Source: Erwinia amylovora (GTDB lineage Bacteria; Pseudomonadota; Gammaproteobacteria; Enterobacterales; Enterobacteriaceae). From it: DNA of 64,000 nt. Position 1 is the stretch's first letter; every line of letters starts with the position of its first letter. The stretch lies in assembly GCF_017161565.1 (NCBI RefSeq), contig NZ_CP066796.1, forward strand, positions 2,170,001 through 2,234,000, given 5' to 3'. Shown piece after piece: positions 50,474-60,529 of this stretch. The position numbers were made by a program, and so were the translations under genes. The notes beneath the pieces were generated by a model, which saw only the letters and a program-made list of their open reading frames with translations, ran no database searches and was not told where the DNA came from.

Positions 50474-51443
50474 CGCAGCCATATTTGCCAACCGCCCTGG
50501 CACGGATTTCAGTGAAAGAACGACGGATGTTAAACGGTTATGCCAACCTCTGCCAAATGCAAAAACGATCCTGATGTTGACAGAAACGCATCCTTGCCAG
50601 TGTATTAAAAACCTTGGCCGATTCAGGTCTGACGGGGGCACGAATGGAGCAAACAGCGGCACAGGTGCCAGCAACCAAACGTACGCTGGTTTACCCTTTT
50701 AAACACAAAGAAAGGCTTTAGGTTGCCGTACTGCATTCGGTTTATCAGGAACTGCGCCAGCATGAGCCCGGGCTTGACCTGTCTGCAATCGCGCCATCGC
50801 AAGCCACAGCTCGTCTGGCGAAGCCCGCTATCGACTATCACTCTAACCAGCCCAATTTCAGGCGGCTGACCAGTGTTGAACACTGAATACATGGCCGCTA
50901 TAAAAGCCGTTCAGACGCGTTGAAAACGCTTGATTAAAGCGCCCTGCAAGTTCTGCACGAGATCCTGATACGCGGCGATCCGCACGGAGAAATTAACTCA
51001 ATGATAGCCACCGTTAGCGTGCATCGCCTGAAAAGCAGTACTGGTACTCACTGCCTGGCTCACCACTGCATTTTCCATACCCTGTTCGGCCACAATGAAA
51101 GCGAACAGCAGAGTGTTGCGCGAAACCGCCAGCTGGTGGTCGATGCCACTTTACGCTGCCTGCATCCTGTCGAATACTGGGCTTAAAAGAGCTAAAGATA
51201 CGGATTTTAGTCCGTTTATGCGGCAAAAATAGGGTTTCTCTTCTACGCTTAACGCTTGCACGGATCTCCCCGCTTTACCTTTTATTCAACACGGTTATTG
51301 CCCTCGTTACGCGCTGCAGATGACCGCTCAAAGTGCGACTTCAGGCAACGGAAACGGGGGTTTTGCCATGAGCTGTTGCTCAGATGCACAGCATGGGGCC
51401 AGAAATACATCCCGTGTGTTAATGCCGGATGAAGGAGCAAGCC
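50474..51443. other. Decayed region before the glycosyltransferase
   Basis: 970 bases without an intact gene. Broken coding traces appear. On plus near 50644, MEQTAAQVPATKRTLVYPFK meets a stop, and the same strand continues VLHSVYQELRQHEPGLDLSA. On minus near 51000-51130, NTLLFAFIVAEQGMENAVVS then SQAVSTSTAFQAM ends at a stop. I cannot assign either. They look like remnants of two former genes. Confidence 0.4.
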
Positions 51444-52280
51444 ATGAAAGCATGGATAACTTTACTGACACAGCCAGATTATCTGGTGGGCGTACGAGCG
51501 CTGCACGCCTCACTTAGGGCGTCACACAGCCGCTACCCGCTGGTGGTGATGATTACCGCTAATATTGATGCCATCGCTTGTCAGCAGCTGGAACGGGAAG
51601 GCTGTATTTTGCGTAACGTTGCGCCAATTCGCCCCAGCCCGCATCTGTCACAAAGCTATGCCCACGCGCGTTTTTCAGAAGTATGGACTAAGCTGGCGGC
51701 ATGGACCTTAACTGAATTTGAGCGGGTCGCCTTTCTGGATGCCGACATGCTGGTGACGCAAAATATGGATGAGCTGTTCAGCTATCCGCTAATGAGCGGC
51801 ACCATTGCCGCCTGCCACGCCTGCCGCTGTAATCCCGAAAAAATTGCCAGCTATCCGGCCAGCTGGGTACCGCAAAACTGTTTTTACAGCTGGTGCACAG
51901 GCGTCGATCACCTTGAACAAACCGATAGGGTCGATAACTACCTGAACAGCGGCTTACTGCTGCTGAAGCCGGATCGCGCGGTATTTGATCAAATGCTAAG
52001 TGCGCTGGCGGCGATGGATGACCTGAAAGCATACCGCTTCCCCGAACAAGATTTTCTTAATCATTTTTATCGTGCACGCTGGCGGCCGCTGCCGTGGATA
52101 TATAATGCACTTAAAACCTTGCCGCATCAGCACCCTGCTGTCTGGCAGCCGGAGCGGGTCAAAAATATCCACTTTATTCTGGATAAGCCCTGGCAAAAGC
52201 GACGGGATAAGACAGACCGTGACTTTGCGTTAAACAGCCGGTGGTGGGATATTGCGCAACAGCTACCAGGGGCCGATTAA
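51444..52280 (+). CDS. GT8 glycosyltransferase, glycogenin-like
   Basis: 278 residues from the ATG at 51444, which follows AAGGAGCAAGCC. The fold marks of family 8 are present: YLVGVRALHASLR, the metal-binding DAD (Asp99-Asp101 in AFLDADMLV), DNYLNSGLLLLKP, FPEQDFLNHF and the closing IHFILDKPW. It would transfer a sugar from an activated nucleotide donor with retention; donor and acceptor are unknown. It stands alone, not in a polysaccharide cluster. Galactinol-synthase-like proteins share this pattern. Confidence 0.88.
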   Translation: MKAWITLLTQPDYLVGVRALHASLRASHSRYPLVVMITANIDAIACQQLEREGCILRNVAPIRPSPHLSQSYAHARFSEVWTKLAAWTLTEFERVAFLDADMLVTQNMDELFSYPLMSGTIAACHACRCNPEKIASYPASWVPQNCFYSWCTGVDHLEQTDRVDNYLNSGLLLLKPDRAVFDQMLSALAAMDDLKAYRFPEQDFLNHFYRARWRPLPWIYNALKTLPHQHPAVWQPERVKNIHFILDKPWQKRRDKTDRDFALNSRWWDIAQQLPGAD

Positions 52281-52749
52281 CCCCGGGCCGCCATTGGCCG
52301 TCTTTTAATCGCCCGTTCTCAGACTGTGCTGTAAGTTTTACCTTAAGCATAAATTTTGCAGAAATGCTTACGCAACGAACACGGATCCTCCCCTCATTTT
52401 GAGGGCTAACAATGCCAATCACGGTTTGAAATGTCTTATTGCACGGTTCACCCCGGAGATAAATATCGGCAAAGGGTCGATGCAAGCGGATGATAAGCCC
52501 ATGCTCAGAGACGTGCTGCCTGAAGAGTTCATTTAATTTATTAAATACCAACTGTATAAAGCCTGGAGTAATTGGCTTAATCTGATGGTCCTTCTGATTC
52601 TGTTTAATATCTATCAATATATATTTCCACTGTATTAAATGCTCTGCAATACATGGAAATATTATCGTTCCACGACCCGCGGTTAAAAATAAAAAATGTA
52701 TTCCTGATGTTATATCAAACCCGATGATAATCACTTCATACTGCGCCAT
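52174..52749 (-). CDS. Doubtful hypothetical frame between GT8 and pehA
   Basis: A 191-residue frame on the minus strand whose first 150 residues (FDITSGIHFLFLTAGRGTII, HLIQWKYILIDIKQNQKDH) look protein-like. The last 40 overlap the end of the glycosyltransferase gene in antisense. No convincing ribosome site and no family. It may be a chance frame; apart from it, 52281-52833 contains nothing I can name. Confidence 0.25.
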   Translation of the reverse strand: MAQYEVIIIGFDITSGIHFLFLTAGRGTIIFPCIAEHLIQWKYILIDIKQNQKDHQIKPITPGFIQLVFNKLNELFRQHVSEHGLIIRLHRPFADIYLRGEPCNKTFQTVIGIVSPQNEGRIRVRCVSISAKFMLKVKLTAQSENGRLKDGQWRPGVNRPLVAVAQYPTTGCLTQSHGLSYPVAFARAYPE

Positions 52750-52833
52750 CGGTTAATAAAGCCCCCTGTTAAACCCGTACTCAATAACTATATTTTCGAT
52801 TTAGGAATTTTCCAGTTACACAGAGGATCTCAA

Positions 52834-54084
52834 ATGACTATTCTAACCAATTGTTTATTAAGGTTTTTATACCTCGGAATATCTATAATGATGAATCATA
52901 TTACAAAAATAACGGCATTGATCGTACTGTCCGGCGGAATCTGTCAAGCGAAGGATTTGCGAAACGTATCTGAGCCGGTATATCCCGCCGTCTGTAGCGT
53001 TCTGCAGGCTGGTCCGGGAATAAGCACCGATGCGATACAAAATGCGCTGAATGACTGCGCGCCGGGCAAGGCGGTAAAACTGCAAAAATCAGCCAGCAGC
53101 GCGGTTTTCCTGAGCGGCCCGTTGAGCCTGCCATCGGGCACAAATCTCTGGATTGACAGCGGGGCCAGTCTGAAAGCGGTCAACAACGCCACAGCTTTTG
53201 ACAAGACTAAAAACTCATGTGGCGTACTGGATCAAAGCGGCAAAGGATGCAACGCCCTTATAACGGTTTCCGACGCCACAAATAGTGGCATTTATGGCAA
53301 GGGAGTGATTGACGGGCAAGGCGGCGTGCCCCTGGAGGATAAAAAAACCAGCTGGTGGCAACTTGCCGCAATGGCAAAAAACAGCGGCCTGAAGCAAAAT
53401 GCTCCGCGCCTTATTCAAATCACTAACAGCACCGACTTCACCATATATGATATTACCCTGCTTAACGCGCCTCATTTCCATGTGGTCTTTGATACTGGTA
53501 ATGGGCTAACGGTTTGGAATACCACCATTAATTCGCCGCGTGATGCTATAAACACCGATGGCATCGATCCGATATCGTCTAAAAATGTGACGATCGCCCA
53601 CAGCAATATTTCCACGGGCGATGATAATGTTGCTATCAAAGCTTATTCGCATAAAGGCCCGGCGCAGAATATCTCTGTTATCCATAATACGTTTGAATTT
53701 GGGCACGGAATGTCGATTGGCAGTGAAACAAACGGTATTTATGATGTGCTGGTGGACGACCTGACCCTGAACGGCACGGAAAATGGCCTGCGCATTAAAA
53801 GCGACCGGTCAGATGCCGGTGAAGTTGATGGCGTAACCTATAAAAACGTCACCATGACCAATGTCAGAAATCCTGTCGTCATTGATACGGTATATGAAAA
53901 CAAGTCTGGCTCACAAACGGCAGACTGGAAAAACATCAGCTACCAGGATATAACCTCCACAGGCAGCGGTGTGGTTACTCTGAATGGACAGAATGCCAGA
54001 CAGAAAATTATCGTCAAAATGACCCACGTAGAGCTTGATCCTGCGACAAAATATAACGTTAACAACGTTCAAATCGATAAGTAA
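52834..54084 (+). CDS. pehA: Secreted polygalacturonase (GH28)
   Basis: 416 residues. The ATG at 52834 follows AGAGGATCTCAA; a second start at 52888 would leave a shorter signal ending SGGICQA, and either gives a Sec signal. Active-site motifs of GH28 are complete: NTDGIDP (Asp242, Asp245), GDDNVAIK (Asp263, Asp264), GHGMSIGSE (His291) and RIKSD. The sequence is very close to Pectobacterium PehA over its whole length. It cleaves polygalacturonate in plant cell walls, and type II secretion is expected. A perfect hairpin follows the gene. Confidence 0.95.
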   Translation: MTILTNCLLRFLYLGISIMMNHITKITALIVLSGGICQAKDLRNVSEPVYPAVCSVLQAGPGISTDAIQNALNDCAPGKAVKLQKSASSAVFLSGPLSLPSGTNLWIDSGASLKAVNNATAFDKTKNSCGVLDQSGKGCNALITVSDATNSGIYGKGVIDGQGGVPLEDKKTSWWQLAAMAKNSGLKQNAPRLIQITNSTDFTIYDITLLNAPHFHVVFDTGNGLTVWNTTINSPRDAINTDGIDPISSKNVTIAHSNISTGDDNVAIKAYSHKGPAQNISVIHNTFEFGHGMSIGSETNGIYDVLVDDLTLNGTENGLRIKSDRSDAGEVDGVTYKNVTMTNVRNPVVIDTVYENKSGSQTADWKNISYQDITSTGSGVVTLNGQNARQKIIVKMTHVELDPATKYNVNNVQIDK

Positions 54085-54093
54085 ATCGACCTT

Positions 54094-54131
54094 GCTGGCC
54101 TGAGTCATCGAACGGACTGACTCAGGCCAGC
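54094..54131 (+). terminator. Strong hairpin after the polygalacturonase gene
   Basis: GCTGGCCTGAGTCA / TGACTCAGGCCAGC, a perfect 14-bp inverted repeat with a ten-base loop, starting 10 bases after the stop. There is no T run. Confidence 0.6.
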
Positions 54132-54458
54132 CATAGCCAAAAAGAGTGAACAACAGCGATAATGGTATCGGGCGCGCTTTCACAACCTGCTGCTAACGTG
54201 CGATATTGCCGCTGATTAAGCGCCACACAGAGTTGCCACCCACATTAAGAAGACGGCATAACTTCAGCTCATCCATGGTGCGGATGGCGTTGTCAAACTT
54301 AACAAAACTTCTATCACCGTGGCCAGGCCACCAGCTCATCCGCCTCACGCGGGTCGTCGATGTGCGGCCAGCGGCGAACGCGGGCGAAAGTGGCCCGTTT
54401 GGCTTACAGCGCCGCCCATTGCGGGCGGCATTAGGGTCAGATTAACAGACGATCTTTA
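54132..54458 (-). other. Region with minus-strand coding traces
   Basis: On the minus strand, FDNAIRTMDELKLCRLLNVG (about 54295-54220) and ATFARVRRWPHIDDPREADE (about 54390-54340) look like pieces of one former enzyme gene, separated by stops. I cannot name the family. No start, ribosome site or intact frame remains. Confidence 0.35.
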
Positions 54459-55269
54459 TCAGGCCAGCGACTGGCTCTGCAGCCCGAGGGTTTGCATCCC
54501 ACCCGCCTCCGGCTGCCACGGCTTGTCTTTATACATGGTGATTGGTGCCTCGACCTGCACCATGTCCAGCCATGAGGTCAGCCCCGCCTGAACAGGGCGG
54601 TCAATGTGCACAAACTGCGCGCCTGGATCGCCCAACTGCTCGCGGACCAGCAGTTGGGCCTGTTGCGCATGGGCGGCAACCACCGGGCCGATGCTATAGC
54701 CGTGACCGAAGCAGCGTAAGCCTGCAAACCCGACTACGCGGCCGTCTTCCTCCGGTAGCAGCACGCGCACCGCACTGGCAAGCAGCTGGCCTGTCAGCGG
54801 CGCTTGCGCCTGCCCCAGCGCCTGGCGGTCGAGTGCAATCAGTAGCGCCATATCGCCAGCCGTCGCACTGCTGCGCACGGAATAGCGCTCACCGCTGCCA
54901 GTGTGCGGCTTTGGTGCTGCACAACATGGCCACTGGTGCCAAAAACCAGCTTTCACACAACGGCTGCCGTGACATGTAAACCTACGCGCCGCTCGCCAGA
55001 ACGCCCGAGCGTGGCACGCAGCAGCAGGCTGCGATACGCGCCCCCGGCAACGCGCATCGACGAAGCAAACCGAGGATGGTGTAATTGCGCCCCCAGCGCC
55101 AGCACAGCCTGCTACCGACGGGCGTACCGTTTTCCAGCGCCACCAGTCCTTCGCCCGACAGCAACATCTGCTGCCAGTCGGTGTGGCGGTGCGGCCACTG
55201 CAGCTGCTGCGTCAGGGCAAACGCGTCATCCAGATGGCATTCGTTCATGGCAACCCGTTTAATTGTCAT
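54459..55269 (-). pseudogene. GNAT acetyltransferase pseudogene
   Basis: The N-terminal piece from ATG 55269 reads MNECHLDDAFALTQQLQWPH then GEGLVALENGTPVGSRLCWR and YTILGLL, a GNAT domain start, before going out of frame at the acetyl-CoA loop. The C-terminal piece (54860 to 54459) holds LLIALDRQALGQAQAPLTGQ, RVVGFAGLRCFGHGYSIGPV and an intact end. Together they fit a two-domain GNAT protein of about 280 residues. At least two frame breaks and damaged sequence lie between about 55050 and 54870. It directly follows the FAD oxidoreductase gene and was probably co-transcribed. Confidence 0.78.
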
Positions 55270-55278
55270 CCCGGGTCC

Positions 55279-56610
55279 TTACATCATGCCGGGCGCGTCA
55301 AGGCCGGAACCGGCGATAAGACGTTCATAACGGAACGGCGTCGGGTCGACAACCGGACTGTCGTCGGTGGCAAGATCGGCCGCCAGCCGCCCCGCTCCCG
55401 GCCCGATGCCGAAACCGTGGCCGCTGTAGCCAGCCGAAACAATCAGCCCGGGCAATTTGCCTACGCCGGAGATCACCGGTACGGCATCGGGAGTGCTGTC
55501 GATCATGCCGCCCCAGGCCTGCTCCAGACGCAGCGCCGCCATCTGTGGGAATTCATTGCGCATCGCTCTTAGCCCCTCTTCCACCAGCGCCAGATCCGGG
55601 CGCGGATCGAGAATACGTACCTGCTCAAACGGCGATACGCCGTCCATCTGCCAGCGCGCCAGTGATTCAGGCCCGCGCAAAAACGGGCCGATGCCTGGGG
55701 CAATTGTCAGATCCTTACGCCGCGATCTGTAGGTTGGATAGAACTGGCGCGCGTAGCGCAAGCTCTGCACGCCCGGTTCAAGGCGGCCACGGCCGGAAAC
55801 GGCAACCGTGTAGCTGCCGTCGATTTGTGGACGACAGGCAAAGCCGGGGGTATACAGCGGTAGCGCAATGTGCTGTTCAAGCGGTGCGGTGCGGAACGCC
55901 GTGCCGATGACGTTAGCCAGTGGCAGATCGATGCCGTGACGGCGGCAGAACATCGAGGTCCATGCCCCGCCCGCGCAGATCACCCGACGGGTTTTAATCA
56001 GGCCGCGTTCGGTCAGCACGCCGCTGACTTTACCGCCTGAAATATCCAGACCGCGCACCGCGCACTGTTGAAACAGCTTCGCGCCCAGACGCCGGGCGGC
56101 GAGCGCCAGCCCGGGGACCGCCAGCGCTGGCTCCGCGTGACCATCGGTGGGCGAAAAGACACCGCCCAGCCAGCCGCTGGTACTGCCCGGCGTCATTGCT
56201 TTAGCACGCACGGCATTGAGCAGTTCGCTATGCATGCCGTAGCCTTGCGCCATGGTATTCCAGGCTTCCCAGGCATTCATGTCCTGCTGGTTTTGCGTGG
56301 CGTAAACCAGACCGCTGCGGCGGAAGCCCAGCTCTTCACCGGTTTCCGCGCCGAGTTCTCCCCAGCGTTGCAGGGCATAAATAATCAGCGGCAGTTCACG
56401 CTCATCGCGGTTTTGCTGACGGCACCAGCCCCAGTTGCGGCTCGACTGCTCGCCGCCCACCAGCCCTTTTTCTATCAGCACCACGCTGACGCCCTTTTTT
56501 GCCAGCTCGTAAGCTGCGGCCGTTCCGGCAATGCCGCCGCCGATCACCACCACATCGCTCTCTGGCGGGAAATACGGGCTGTCCTGTACATATCGAATCG
56601 GTGCGGGCAT
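55279..56610 (-). CDS. FAD-dependent amino acid oxidoreductase, DadA/DAO type
   Basis: 443 residues from the ATG at 56610, preceded by AAGGAGCAAT; the upstream extension is not supported. DVVVIGGGIAGTAAAYELAK (about residues 19-38) binds FAD, GEQSSRNWGWCRQQ follows, and WGGMIDSTPDAVPVI with GYSGHGFGIGPGAGRLAADL closes the flavin site. These are marks of the DAO superfamily, which oxidises amino acids or N-methylated amines. The substrate is not evident. The adjoining GNAT gene downstream is broken, so the original operon may no longer work as a whole. Confidence 0.9.
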   Translation of the reverse strand: MPAPIRYVQDSPYFPPESDVVVIGGGIAGTAAAYELAKKGVSVVLIEKGLVGGEQSSRNWGWCRQQNRDERELPLIIYALQRWGELGAETGEELGFRRSGLVYATQNQQDMNAWEAWNTMAQGYGMHSELLNAVRAKAMTPGSTSGWLGGVFSPTDGHAEPALAVPGLALAARRLGAKLFQQCAVRGLDISGGKVSGVLTERGLIKTRRVICAGGAWTSMFCRRHGIDLPLANVIGTAFRTAPLEQHIALPLYTPGFACRPQIDGSYTVAVSGRGRLEPGVQSLRYARQFYPTYRSRRKDLTIAPGIGPFLRGPESLARWQMDGVSPFEQVRILDPRPDLALVEEGLRAMRNEFPQMAALRLEQAWGGMIDSTPDAVPVISGVGKLPGLIVSAGYSGHGFGIGPGAGRLAADLATDDSPVVDPTPFRYERLIAGSGLDAPGMM

Positions 56611-57565
56611 ATTGCTCCTTCCCTTTACAGTTGCTAATCGGTCGTAATGAAACCGGGCGGTTAAACCCGCCTTTGTCTGTAAGCGTTCGACCACAATGCA
56701 GTATCCCCCGTTACATGTACATTGCGGATCACCACTTTCAGCTCGCCCATCAGTACCATGCGTTCATCAGCCGCTGAAGCAGAACCCCGGACATCTGGTG
56801 CGGATAGCACTTGCCAATGCTGTGCATGTCCGCAAGCATCAGCGGCGAAAAAGCACAACGGCTTCGGCTTCGTCCACCGCCCGCAACATGATGCCGTGGA
56901 TCGCTACCGGCTCAACCACCTGCTGCGTCAGCGTGATCGCCGCATTAAGCGACCCGGCGGCGCATTACGCGAAATAAGCCACTTTATTACCACGAAACCG
57001 CCACAGCTGCACGGGCGCCAATGCAGTGACATCCCTGGCGGCAGCAGGCACGCTGAAGCGAATATCGCGCTACAGACTGTCGATAAACAGATCCGCGCCA
57101 ATGAGGGTGAAACTATCGCCCGCGCCGGGATTAGCGCTGGCGTAACCCGTCGAACAGCCCCCAGTTTATCAGGCACCCGCCTGCTCCGGTCGGCGTAATT
57201 TGGCTGAACGCCACACCCCGTATGCGTTGAAAGTAATGTTGTGGATGACCACGTCCCGGGCGTGGCGGTCATTGCTGGCGCTTACAGCAGCGCCAGCAGT
57301 GATCGTATTGATTGACTGCGCTTTTTTTTAGTCATGCTGAAATTATGCCTGCACAAGGAAAATAAAATGCCTGAAAGCCAGACAAACTAATGTTGCGCGG
57401 TTATTTCGCCGCTTTATTTTCAGTCAGGCTGGATGAATAACCCGATCGTTATGATAGAAATATCCGTATGCCCACCGGGAACGGCGTGCAGGTTTGCACC
57501 AGCTCAGGAGTTTAACGACCGGGAAGAGGTAAGGTTTAAGCCGGCAGGGTGCAGAGAAATAAAGG
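56611..57565 (-). pseudogene. Decayed gene(s) upstream of the FAD oxidoreductase
   Basis: Minus-strand traces run in shifting frames: DVVIHNITFNAYGVWRSAKL near 57250, AARDVTALAPVQLWRFRGNK near 57030, GSLNAAITLTQQVVEPVAIH near 56930 and MVLMGELKVVIRNVHVTGDT near 56740. Stops and slips interrupt every piece. They probably derive from one enzyme gene formerly in the same unit as the oxidoreductase. I cannot name it. From 57300 to 57565 nothing is visible. Confidence 0.5.
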
Positions 57566-58165
57566 TTAGTGAAACAGGCTGAACAGAGAAAAGAAAATCA
57601 GCATTATTCCGCCAGCAATATTGACGTATTTTTTTAGCATCAATGAATTGGCTTTTCTCGCTGAGAAAACCAGCGCATAACTAATGCCAACAAGCCAGAC
57701 GGTCATCACCATAATGTGTACGGAGGCGAGCAGCAGATAATGTGCCATTCCGCCGTCGCTGCCGGCAAATTGTGTCACCACCGTCAGATAAAACATAATG
57801 GCTTTAGGGTTCAGTACATTAGCCAACCACGCGCCCTGCAGCGTGACGGCTACCGCGCTGGCAGACTCTGTGTTATGGGCTTTGCAGCCACTGAGGATCA
57901 GCTGACTACCCAGCCAGAGAAGCCAGGCGATGCTGACAATTTTCAGTAAGCCATACGCTGCCGGAGAAGAGACCAGCACCGCTGTCATACCGAAACCAAT
58001 CAGCAGCGCGTGCGTGTATATGCCTAAAGCCGTTCCGGCCAGCGTGTTGAGCAGCCCGCGCGGCCCGCGCGCCAGCGCACTGTTCATCATCAGCGTAAAA
58101 CTCGCGCCGGGGGAGAGCGCGACGGGTAACAGTGCAGGAATAAAACCAACTAAATTGAGATCCAT
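57566..58165 (-). CDS. LysE family exporter
   Basis: 199 residues from the ATG at 58165, chosen because MDLNLVGFIPALLPVALSPG and SFTLMMNSALARGPRGLLNT is the standard LysE/RhtB start and the length matches the family (about 200); the frame extends 35 codons further up. Six membrane helices are visible, with NVLNPKAIMFYLTVVTQF in the second half. Such proteins export amino acids or related compounds. The ribosome site is weak. Confidence 0.85.
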   Translation of the reverse strand: MDLNLVGFIPALLPVALSPGASFTLMMNSALARGPRGLLNTLAGTALGIYTHALLIGFGMTAVLVSSPAAYGLLKIVSIAWLLWLGSQLILSGCKAHNTESASAVAVTLQGAWLANVLNPKAIMFYLTVVTQFAGSDGGMAHYLLLASVHIMVMTVWLVGISYALVFSARKANSLMLKKYVNIAGGIMLIFFSLFSLFH

Positions 58166-58425
58166 ATGGCTAAAATTTAAATGAGGAGCACTGAAATCAC
58201 CAGCGCCCACCACAAAAATCAGTCCACTTCCCGTTGCGGTTTGGTCAAATGTTACCGGCATGTCCTGCATTCAGCCTGCCGCCCAGCCCGTTGACTTTGT
58301 CAGCTCAGGCTGTTGTAAGGAACGCTTTATTCTGCGGGTCCTCTTCTGTTTCGCAACCTGAGCCTTCACGCCGTAAAGCTTGATATCGCCGAAGGAGTGA
58401 ACCCTGACGGCGTGCACCAGCGTGC

Positions 58426-59382
58426 TCAGATCTGAAAATCGATTGCTGGCTCTTCTTCATTGACTGACAGCGCCTGCCGCTTAATTTCCTCCAGAGAGAG
58501 GTTAGCGTTGCATAGCTCAAGGAACTGCCAGACATAGTTGCGCTGCAGCTGACCTCGCTTCAGCCCCAGCCAGACGGTGTTGGTTTCAAAAAGGTGGCTG
58601 GCATCAAGGCGGTGCAGCGACGAATGTGGCTCCAGCTGACAAGCCTGATCCGCCAGAATGCCTACCCCTAACCCCAGTTCAACATAAGTCTTCACCACGT
58701 CAGAGTCCTGAGCGCTGAGCACGATATCTGCCTGCAGGCTGGCGTCCTGAAAGGCGCGGTCAACTCTGGAGCGTCCGGTTACCCCCTGGCGGTAGGTAAT
58801 CAGCGGGTAGCGGCTGAGTGCGGCCAGCGAAACCGGCTGCTGCTGCTGCAGCTCATGACCTTGCGGCACCAGCAGCGCGTGATGCCAGCTAAACCACGGG
58901 AATGCGGCCAGTGCCGGATTATTCACCAGCTGCTCGCTGGCAATGCCGACATCTGCCTCGCCCGTCATCAGCATCGAGACAATTTCCTGCGGTGACCCCT
59001 GATTCAGTTCAAGCCGTACATTAGGATAGAGCACGCGAAAAGCCTTAATCACCTTCGGTAAGCTGTAGCGCGCCTGCGTGTGGGTGGTGGCGATGGTCAA
59101 TACGCCGCTGGATTCGTTAGTGAACACATCGGCCAAACGTCTGACCTTACCCGCCTCATCGAGAATACGCTCGGCGATGGTCAACAGCGCCTTGCCCGGT
59201 TCAGTCATGCCCAACAAACGTTTACCACGACGGATAAAGATCTCTATGCCCAGTTCATCTTCCAGATCGCGAATATGGCGGCTGACGCCAGACTGGGAGG
59301 TAAACAGCGTATTAGCCACTTCGGTGAGGTTAAATTCGCAGCGGGCGGCTTCCCGGATGATTTTAAGTTGCTGGAAATTCAC
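58426..59382 (-). CDS. cbl: Cbl LysR-type regulator of sulfur utilisation
   Basis: 318 residues from the GTG at 59382, eight bases after GGAG and matching the E. coli start NFQQLKIIREA; an in-frame GTG three codons earlier is less well placed. The helix-turn-helix is NLTEVANTLFTSQSGVSRHI, and TIATTHTQARYSLPKVIKAF plus TYRQGVTGRSRVD mark the Cbl/CysB effector domain. Cbl activates sulfonate-use genes such as ssu and tau when sulfate is low. It is next to nac as in E. coli. Confidence 0.95.
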   Translation of the reverse strand: MNFQQLKIIREAARCEFNLTEVANTLFTSQSGVSRHIRDLEDELGIEIFIRRGKRLLGMTEPGKALLTIAERILDEAGKVRRLADVFTNESSGVLTIATTHTQARYSLPKVIKAFRVLYPNVRLELNQGSPQEIVSMLMTGEADVGIASEQLVNNPALAAFPWFSWHHALLVPQGHELQQQQPVSLAALSRYPLITYRQGVTGRSRVDRAFQDASLQADIVLSAQDSDVVKTYVELGLGVGILADQACQLEPHSSLHRLDASHLFETNTVWLGLKRGQLQRNYVWQFLELCNANLSLEEIKRQALSVNEEEPAIDFQI

Positions 59383-59518
59383 GCGATTCACTCCGTCTGT
59401 TGTCTGCTGGTTTACAACATGTTAGGGATGCGAATCGATAGCAACAAATAATAAAAAAAGGTTTTATATGTTTTTTAGTGATAAGGCGCACGCTGGTACG
59501 CCTGGCCTGAAAGAGGAA

Positions 59519-60436
59519 TTAGCTGACCAGCTGCAGCTCGCGATCTTCTGCCTTCGGCTTGTTCAGCAAGTCTAACAGGATACTTTTCACCGCCTGGGCG
59601 GAGGGTGACAGCGGCAGTTTAGCGGAATAATTCAGTGACAGCGGCAGATTAAGCGTTGGGTTTGTGATGCGCGCCATCCAGGCATGCGTTGAGCTGGCCA
59701 GCTTATGCGCGGCAGATTCGAGCATAACCGAAACGCCCATCCCGCTGGAGATAGCGGCAGTCAGGGTGGCAGTGGATTCAATTTCTCCGATGATGCGAGC
59801 TTTCAAACGATACAGTGCGAAGGCTTCATCAACGCGCTTACGCACCGCGCTGTGGTCTTGCGGCAGAAACATCGCCATCTCTGCCACGTCAGCCAGGTCA
59901 ATGCTTTGCCCCGGGCAAGGGCCGGTGCCCACCAGACAGAGTTCTTCTTTCATCAATGGAATACTGGTAATGCCAGCCGTTGGCGCCCGATCGTACAGCA
60001 TCGCCATGTCAAGCTGCCCATTCATCACTTTTTCGTTTAGTGACGCCCCGCTGCTCTCATGCAGATACACCACAACATCCGGGAACTGTTCACTAACGGT
60101 TTGCAGCAGGGGCAAGGTCAGTGATGCCGCCGCCGATCCCGGCGCAAAACCCACGGATACCTGCCCGGCCATCGCCTGTCCGGCATTGATCACCGCCGTT
60201 TGAGCTTGTTCACACTGACGCAAAATGATCCGTGCGTGTGTATAAAGGATTTTGCCCGCTTCGGTTGGCGTCACACCGCGCTTGGTGCGGATCAGCAGCT
60301 GCTGATCAAGTTCGTTTTCCAGGGTCGCTACCTGCTGGCTGAGAGCAGGTTGGGCAATATGCAGGACTTCAGCGGCCTGAGTCAGGCTGCCGGTATCGAC
60401 AATATTAATGAAATACTTCAGTCGTTTTAAATTCAT
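59519..60436 (-). CDS. nac: Nac nitrogen assimilation control protein
   Basis: 305 residues from the ATG at 60436, exactly the E. coli length. It begins MNLKRLKYFINIVDTGSLTQ with the LysR helix-turn-helix continuing to LSQQVATLENELDQQLLIRT. Nac is made under nitrogen limitation and tunes sigma-70 genes of nitrogen metabolism. The perfect sigma-54 promoter upstream supports the assignment. Confidence 0.95.
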   Translation of the reverse strand: MNLKRLKYFINIVDTGSLTQAAEVLHIAQPALSQQVATLENELDQQLLIRTKRGVTPTEAGKILYTHARIILRQCEQAQTAVINAGQAMAGQVSVGFAPGSAAASLTLPLLQTVSEQFPDVVVYLHESSGASLNEKVMNGQLDMAMLYDRAPTAGITSIPLMKEELCLVGTGPCPGQSIDLADVAEMAMFLPQDHSAVRKRVDEAFALYRLKARIIGEIESTATLTAAISSGMGVSVMLESAAHKLASSTHAWMARITNPTLNLPLSLNYSAKLPLSPSAQAVKSILLDLLNKPKAEDRELQLVS

Positions 60437-60514
60437 GGTGCCCCCCGTCGCGTATCCACACATGCCAGTGGTGCCGGCGTTTATAATAAGTTTTCATTCT
60501 GACTCAGGGGTAAT

Positions 60515-60529
60515 GCAATTGACGTGCCA
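60515..60529 (-). promoter_or_regulatory. Sigma-54 promoter of nac
   Basis: On the minus strand TGGCACG-TCAA-TTGC, an exact fit to the sigma-54 consensus with GG and GC at -24/-12. It is about 80 bases upstream of the nac start. NtrC enhancer sites are expected further up. Confidence 0.92.

Noticed and set aside
51014..51226. A 70-codon minus-strand frame before the glycosyltransferase
   Set aside because: The protein-like sequence runs in a different frame that is interrupted by stops, so at most a remnant is present.
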